From contig NZ_MLBG01000046.1 in the NCBI RefSeq assembly GCF_001936595.1, positions 1 through 32,956 on the forward strand: a stretch of DNA of 32,956 nucleotides, given 5' to 3'. Origin of the DNA: Desulfovibrio sp. DV (GTDB lineage Bacteria > Desulfobacterota > Desulfovibrionia > Desulfovibrionales > Desulfovibrionaceae). Under the pieces are notes generated by a model, which saw only the letters and a list, made by a program, of their open reading frames with translations, made no database searches and was not told the origin of the DNA. Of this stretch, positions 29,981 to 32,956 are shown piece by piece (position 1 is the first letter of the stretch; the number at the start of each line of letters is the position of its first letter). A program made the position numbers and the translations under genes.

Positions 29981-31624
29981 TTATGCCTCCTGCTTGAGCC
30001 AGGATTTGAGGAGCGAAATGGACTGCTCCATGTTTTCTTCGAACAGTTGCAGGGCCAGGCCTTTGGCCAGCTCGAACTGCCGGCCCGGCTCCAACATGGC
30101 CGCCGCGTCCTCGCTTTCCTCGGCCTCGGCCAGGGCCAGCCGGGCTTCGCCTTCGGGCAGACGTTCCAAGGTTTCAATCTCCTCTTCGGTAACCCGGGGG
30201 CGGATAAGGGCCAGCACCACCGGGCGAACCACCAGGATAAGGAACAGGAAGATCAGCAGGCCGTTGATGAAGGGTTTGCCCAGGCGCTGGGCGTATTCCA
30301 TCATGGTCTGCAGTAGGCTCGGTTCGCTCGATCCATCCGGAGCGCCGAACTCGAAGCTCGACACCTGGATTTCGTCGCCGCGCGCGGCGTCGAGGCCGGC
30401 AGCCCGGGCCACGATCTGCTTGATGCGTTCCAGTTCCTCGGCCGAGCGGGGCGCAAACTTGAACGTGTTGGAACCCTCGACCTTCTCGTAGGTCCCGTCC
30501 ACGATAACCGCTATGGACTGCCGCTTCAAGTCGCCAACCGGGCTGACGACATTTTGTTCTTCCTTGTTGATCTCGAAATTGGTGGTCTTGTTCTCACGGT
30601 TGGACTTCTGGGTGGACTCGGTGCCGGAGTAGCCTTCGCCCCGGAAATTGGTGTTGGGCACGGCCGTGCCGCCGCCGCGCGGGGTGGTGGTGGCGCCGGA
30701 GGCGTCGACCGCGGCCGTGCCGGAGGTCGATTCCTCGCTTTTCTGTTCGCTGCGCACCACGGTGGCGTTGGGGTCGTACATTTCCTTGCGGGTGGTGCGC
30801 TGGGCAAAGTCCAGCTCCGCATTGACCTTGGCCAGGGACCGGCCCGGGCCGAGGATGGGGGTCAGGATCTGTTCGAGGCGGTTTTCCAGGTTGGCTTCAA
30901 AGGTGTTCTTGTACTCGAACTGGGTGGTGGTCATCCCGTCCAGGCCGCCGTCGCCGCGCGGCTGGTACAGGGACTGGCCGGTGGTGTCGGTGATGGTGAT
31001 ATGGTCGGGGGTGAGGCCTTCGACGGACATGGCCACCAGATTGACAATGCCCTGCAACTGCTTGGCGTCAAGTTTTTGGCCCCGGCGCAGGGTCAGGACC
31101 ACCGAAGCCGTGGCCTTTTTCTGCTCTTCGATAAAAAGGCTCTTTTGCGGCAGCACCAGATGGACCCGGGCCTTCTCGACCTGGGGAAATTCAGTGATGG
31201 TGCGGGAAAGTTCGCCTTGCAGGGCGCGGGTGTAGTTGATGCGCTGGACAAAGTCGGTCTGGCCCACCTTGAGTTCGTCAAACAGTTCAAAGCCGATGCC
31301 CTGGCCGCGCATGGCCCCTTCGCCGGCCACCTTGAGGCGCTGTTCGTACACGACTTCGGCCGGCACCAGCACGGTGGCCCCGTTGTCGCGCAGCTCATAG
31401 GGCGTCTTGGAGGCCTTTAACAGCTCAACCACCCGGGAGGCGTCTTCAGGGGGTAAATTCGTATACATGACGCGCATTTCCGTCTGATTGAGGAAAATGA
31501 GCATGACCCCGAAGGCGATGACCAGGGAGCCAGCCAGTCCGGCCAGGAGGATGCGTTGGGCAGCCGAGCGATTGGACCAGTACTGGATGAGCTTTTCGAA
31601 GTGCTGCTTGAGGAAGTCGGGCAT
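29981..31624 (-). CDS. fliF: Flagellar MS-ring protein FliF
   Basis: A 547-residue membrane protein forming the MS ring, the base on which the switch and export gate assemble. There is an N-terminal membrane helix (about 25-43, LLAGLAGSLVIAFGVMLIFL), then ring-building motifs RVMYTNLPPEDASRVVELLKASKTPYELRDNG (YscJ/FliF domain), LQGELSRTITEFPQVEKARVHLVLP, and a low-complexity Ser/Thr/Gly-rich periplasmic linker (about 285-345), a second membrane helix (about 440-460, FINGLLIFLFLILVVRPVVL) and a C-terminal FliG-binding tail. AGGAG lies 8 bases before the ATG. Neighbouring genes agree. Confidence 0.98.
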   Translation of the reverse strand: MPDFLKQHFEKLIQYWSNRSAAQRILLAGLAGSLVIAFGVMLIFLNQTEMRVMYTNLPPEDASRVVELLKASKTPYELRDNGATVLVPAEVVYEQRLKVAGEGAMRGQGIGFELFDELKVGQTDFVQRINYTRALQGELSRTITEFPQVEKARVHLVLPQKSLFIEEQKKATASVVLTLRRGQKLDAKQLQGIVNLVAMSVEGLTPDHITITDTTGQSLYQPRGDGGLDGMTTTQFEYKNTFEANLENRLEQILTPILGPGRSLAKVNAELDFAQRTTRKEMYDPNATVVRSEQKSEESTSGTAAVDASGATTTPRGGGTAVPNTNFRGEGYSGTESTQKSNRENKTTNFEINKEEQNVVSPVGDLKRQSIAVIVDGTYEKVEGSNTFKFAPRSAEELERIKQIVARAAGLDAARGDEIQVSSFEFGAPDGSSEPSLLQTMMEYAQRLGKPFINGLLIFLFLILVVRPVVLALIRPRVTEEEIETLERLPEGEARLALAEAEESEDAAAMLEPGRQFELAKGLALQLFEENMEQSISLLKSWLKQEA

Positions 31625-31675
31625 GGCGTGTCTCCTGGCGGGCTTCGTTTACGCGGACTCTAGCAGGAATCGGGC

Positions 31676-32002
31676 CTAGAACTGGATTTTGACCAGTTCG
31701 CGGTAGGCGTCGAGGACCTTGCCGCGCACAGCCGTGGTCATCTGCATGGCCGAACTGGCCTTTTGCAGGTTGATCATCAGCTCATGGACGTTTTGGGTCT
31801 GGCCCGAGGCAAAGGCTTCAACCATGTCGGCTTTCTGGTTTTGCATGTCGTTGACGCGCTTGACCGACTCGGTCAGCGTCTGGCCGAAGCCTTCGGTCGG
31901 CGCGGCCGGCTTGATAAGGGAGCGCGACACCGTGGACTGGATGCCGGCCGACTGGGACATGGCGTTCTGGTAGGCGGACAGGGCGAGGGGGGGCATGGCC
32001 AT
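31676..32002 (-). CDS. fliE: Flagellar hook-basal body protein FliE
   Basis: A 108-residue basal-body protein connecting the MS ring to the proximal rod. The N-terminus is Ala/Ser-rich. The C-terminal half has the family signature FASGQTQNVHELMINLQKASSAMQMTTAVRGKVLDAYRELVKIQF (about 64-108), including the conserved LMIxxxKAxxAxQ pattern and the Ala-Tyr-Arg-Glu-Leu ending. The first ATG (32002) has GGAG seven bases before it. It lies 12 bp after flgC and 51 bp before fliF. Confidence 0.96.
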   Translation of the reverse strand: MAMPPLALSAYQNAMSQSAGIQSTVSRSLIKPAAPTEGFGQTLTESVKRVNDMQNQKADMVEAFASGQTQNVHELMINLQKASSAMQMTTAVRGKVLDAYRELVKIQF

Positions 32003-32014
32003 GACGTGTCTCCG

Positions 32015-32455
32015 TTAACGCCCGATTTCCAGGGCTTTGGTAAACATGTTTTTGAGTGTCCCGATCGACGAGCTCGAGGCCTCGTAGCTGCGCATGGCCG
32101 TGATCATGTTGGCCATTTCCTCAACCACGTTGATGTCGGGGTAGGCGACGTAGCCGTCGGCGTTGGCGTCGGGGTGCCCCGGCTCGTAGGCCATCCGGAA
32201 GGGACGGTTGTCGTTGACCAGACCCGTGACCTTGACCCCGGCCAGATCGCGGTCCTGGGAGGACTGCATGGCCTTGGAAAACGGGCTGTCCACCGGAGTC
32301 GATTCCAGCATGACCGATTTTCGCACGTAGGGTCCGCCGCCGTTGACCGTCCGGGTTGTCTTGATGTTGGCCAGATTCATGGAAATGGCGTTCATGCTGG
32401 TGCGCTGGGCAGACATGCCCGACGAACCGATGTCCATTGCGGTAAAGAGGTCCAT
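32015..32455 (-). CDS. flgC: Flagellar proximal rod protein FlgC
   Basis: A 146-residue proximal rod subunit. It has the N-terminal rod/hook signature (FTAMDIGSSGMSAQRTSMNAISMNLANIKT, with the A-x-R and N-x-A-N pattern) and the C-terminal flagellar-basal-body domain (YPDINVVEEMANMITAMRSYEASSSSIGTLKNMFTKALEI). The length is typical of FlgC. GGAGG lies nine bases before the ATG. Its start is one base after the flgB stop (TAG-T-ATG), so the two are tightly coupled. Confidence 0.97.
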   Translation of the reverse strand: MDLFTAMDIGSSGMSAQRTSMNAISMNLANIKTTRTVNGGGPYVRKSVMLESTPVDSPFSKAMQSSQDRDLAGVKVTGLVNDNRPFRMAYEPGHPDANADGYVAYPDINVVEEMANMITAMRSYEASSSSIGTLKNMFTKALEIGR

Positions 32456-32456
32456 A

Positions 32457-32867
32457 CTACTTTCCTCCGTCCATGATGACCTTCTGCAGGCCTTCGAAGT
32501 CTTTCTTGGCCAGATCGGTCAGGGCGTTGTACATAAGTGTGTTCTTCGCCATCACCGACATCTCCTTTTCCATGTCCACGCTGTCCAGGCCCTGGACCAC
32601 CCGGGGCTTCCAGCCCATTTCCAGGTTGCCCTCGAAGCCGGAGGCATTGAACACCGTGGGCAGATGGCCGGAGGCGGTGCGCGTCATCTTGCCCCGGTCG
32701 TCGGTATTGAGGGCCGACTGCAGTTCCTTTTCAAAATCCAGGCTGCGGGCCTTGAACGCCGGGACGTCCATGTTGGCCATGTTGGACATGACAACATTCT
32801 GACGCTCCAGGTGCAGGTCCATGACCTTGCCGAGCAGTCCAATGTTATTGGAAAATATTGTTTTCAT
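32457..32867 (-). CDS. flgB: Flagellar proximal rod protein FlgB
   Basis: A 136-residue proximal rod subunit and first gene of the flgB-flgC-fliE-fliF-fliG-fliH-fliI operon. The N-terminus MKTIFSNNIGLLGKVMDLHLERQNVVMSNMANMDVPAFKARSLDFEKELQ has the conserved NMANMDVP-x-FKA motif. The C-terminal part VDMEKEMSVMAKNTLMYNALTDL is the usual rod-protein ending. GGAGG lies about ten bases before the ATG. A sigma-54 type promoter is present about 65 bp upstream. Confidence 0.97.
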   Translation of the reverse strand: MKTIFSNNIGLLGKVMDLHLERQNVVMSNMANMDVPAFKARSLDFEKELQSALNTDDRGKMTRTASGHLPTVFNASGFEGNLEMGWKPRVVQGLDSVDMEKEMSVMAKNTLMYNALTDLAKKDFEGLQKVIMDGGK

Positions 32868-32932
32868 AGACTTTTTTCCTCCGCTTGGGCGGATTGTACC
32901 CGGCTTGGTCGCCCGGTTTCGAAAGGCTATTG

Positions 32933-32948
32933 GGCAAAAAGCGTTCCA
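32933..32948 (-). promoter_or_regulatory. Sigma-54 type promoter of the flgB operon
   Basis: On the minus strand, TGGAACGCTTTTTGCC matches TGGCACG-N4-TTGCA with GG and GC 10 bp apart, two mismatches to the full consensus. It lies about 65 bp before flgB. Sigma-54 control of basal-body operons through an FlrC/FleQ-like activator is common in flagellated proteobacteria. Confidence 0.75.
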
Positions 32949-32956
32949 GACCGGCC

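Overview
The window is high-GC bacterial DNA and looks like chromosome from a motile sulfate-reducing member of the Desulfovibrionaceae (Desulfovibrio / Solidesulfovibrio type). This is inferred from the Desulfovibrio-style outer-membrane homotrimeric porin, the flgBC-fliEFGHI operon behind a sigma-54 type promoter, the Cache-HAMP-PAS chemoreceptor and the ZraP/Spy-like small periplasmic protein. No rRNA or species marker is present, so the genus is an inference.

Left part (1-6913): a chemoreceptor gene on the minus strand lies between two directly oriented copies of a ~0.4 kb non-coding repeat with hairpin ends. A porin gene with a clear terminator follows. A tyrosine integrase gene then sits just 3' of a tRNA-Arg(TCG) gene, the usual border arrangement of an integrated island, which would extend leftward from the tRNA. 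I found no second copy of the tRNA 3' end, so the other border is probably outside the window or lost.

Middle (6975-19111): mixed accessory and housekeeping genes. An Hpt protein and a single-domain response regulator are adjacent. They are followed by an HsdR-N-like protein with degenerate catalytic residues, a large polytopic membrane protein, a membrane-anchored dynamin-like GTPase, a cytoplasmic subtilisin-family protease divergent from a large lipoprotein (an AT-richer patch), a class I aminotransferase, a RelE/HigB-XRE toxin-antitoxin pair, a hybrid sensor kinase and a cysteine-rich lipoprotein.

Phage-derived block (19285-23531): four tightly packed small genes (zinc ribbon, holin-like, membrane/coiled-coil, 32-residue peptide) are followed by ~660 bp of dense palindromes and then terminase small and large subunits. 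A small exported protein is encoded on the opposite strand between the terminase genes, and a small membrane protein follows them. No portal, capsid, tail or integrase gene lies beside it. This orphan packaging module with its palindrome field is the most unusual locus here.

Right part (23532-32956): a regulatory region with a sigma-54 type promoter and two inverted upstream elements drives a ZraP/Spy-like gene and a SHOCT protein. Next come a membrane-anchored TPR protein and a GT87-like membrane glycosyltransferase, which converges on the minus-strand flagellar operon flgB-flgC-fliE-fliF-fliG-fliH-fliI. That operon encodes the proximal rod, the rod-MS ring junction, the MS ring, the rotor switch and the export ATPase with its regulator.
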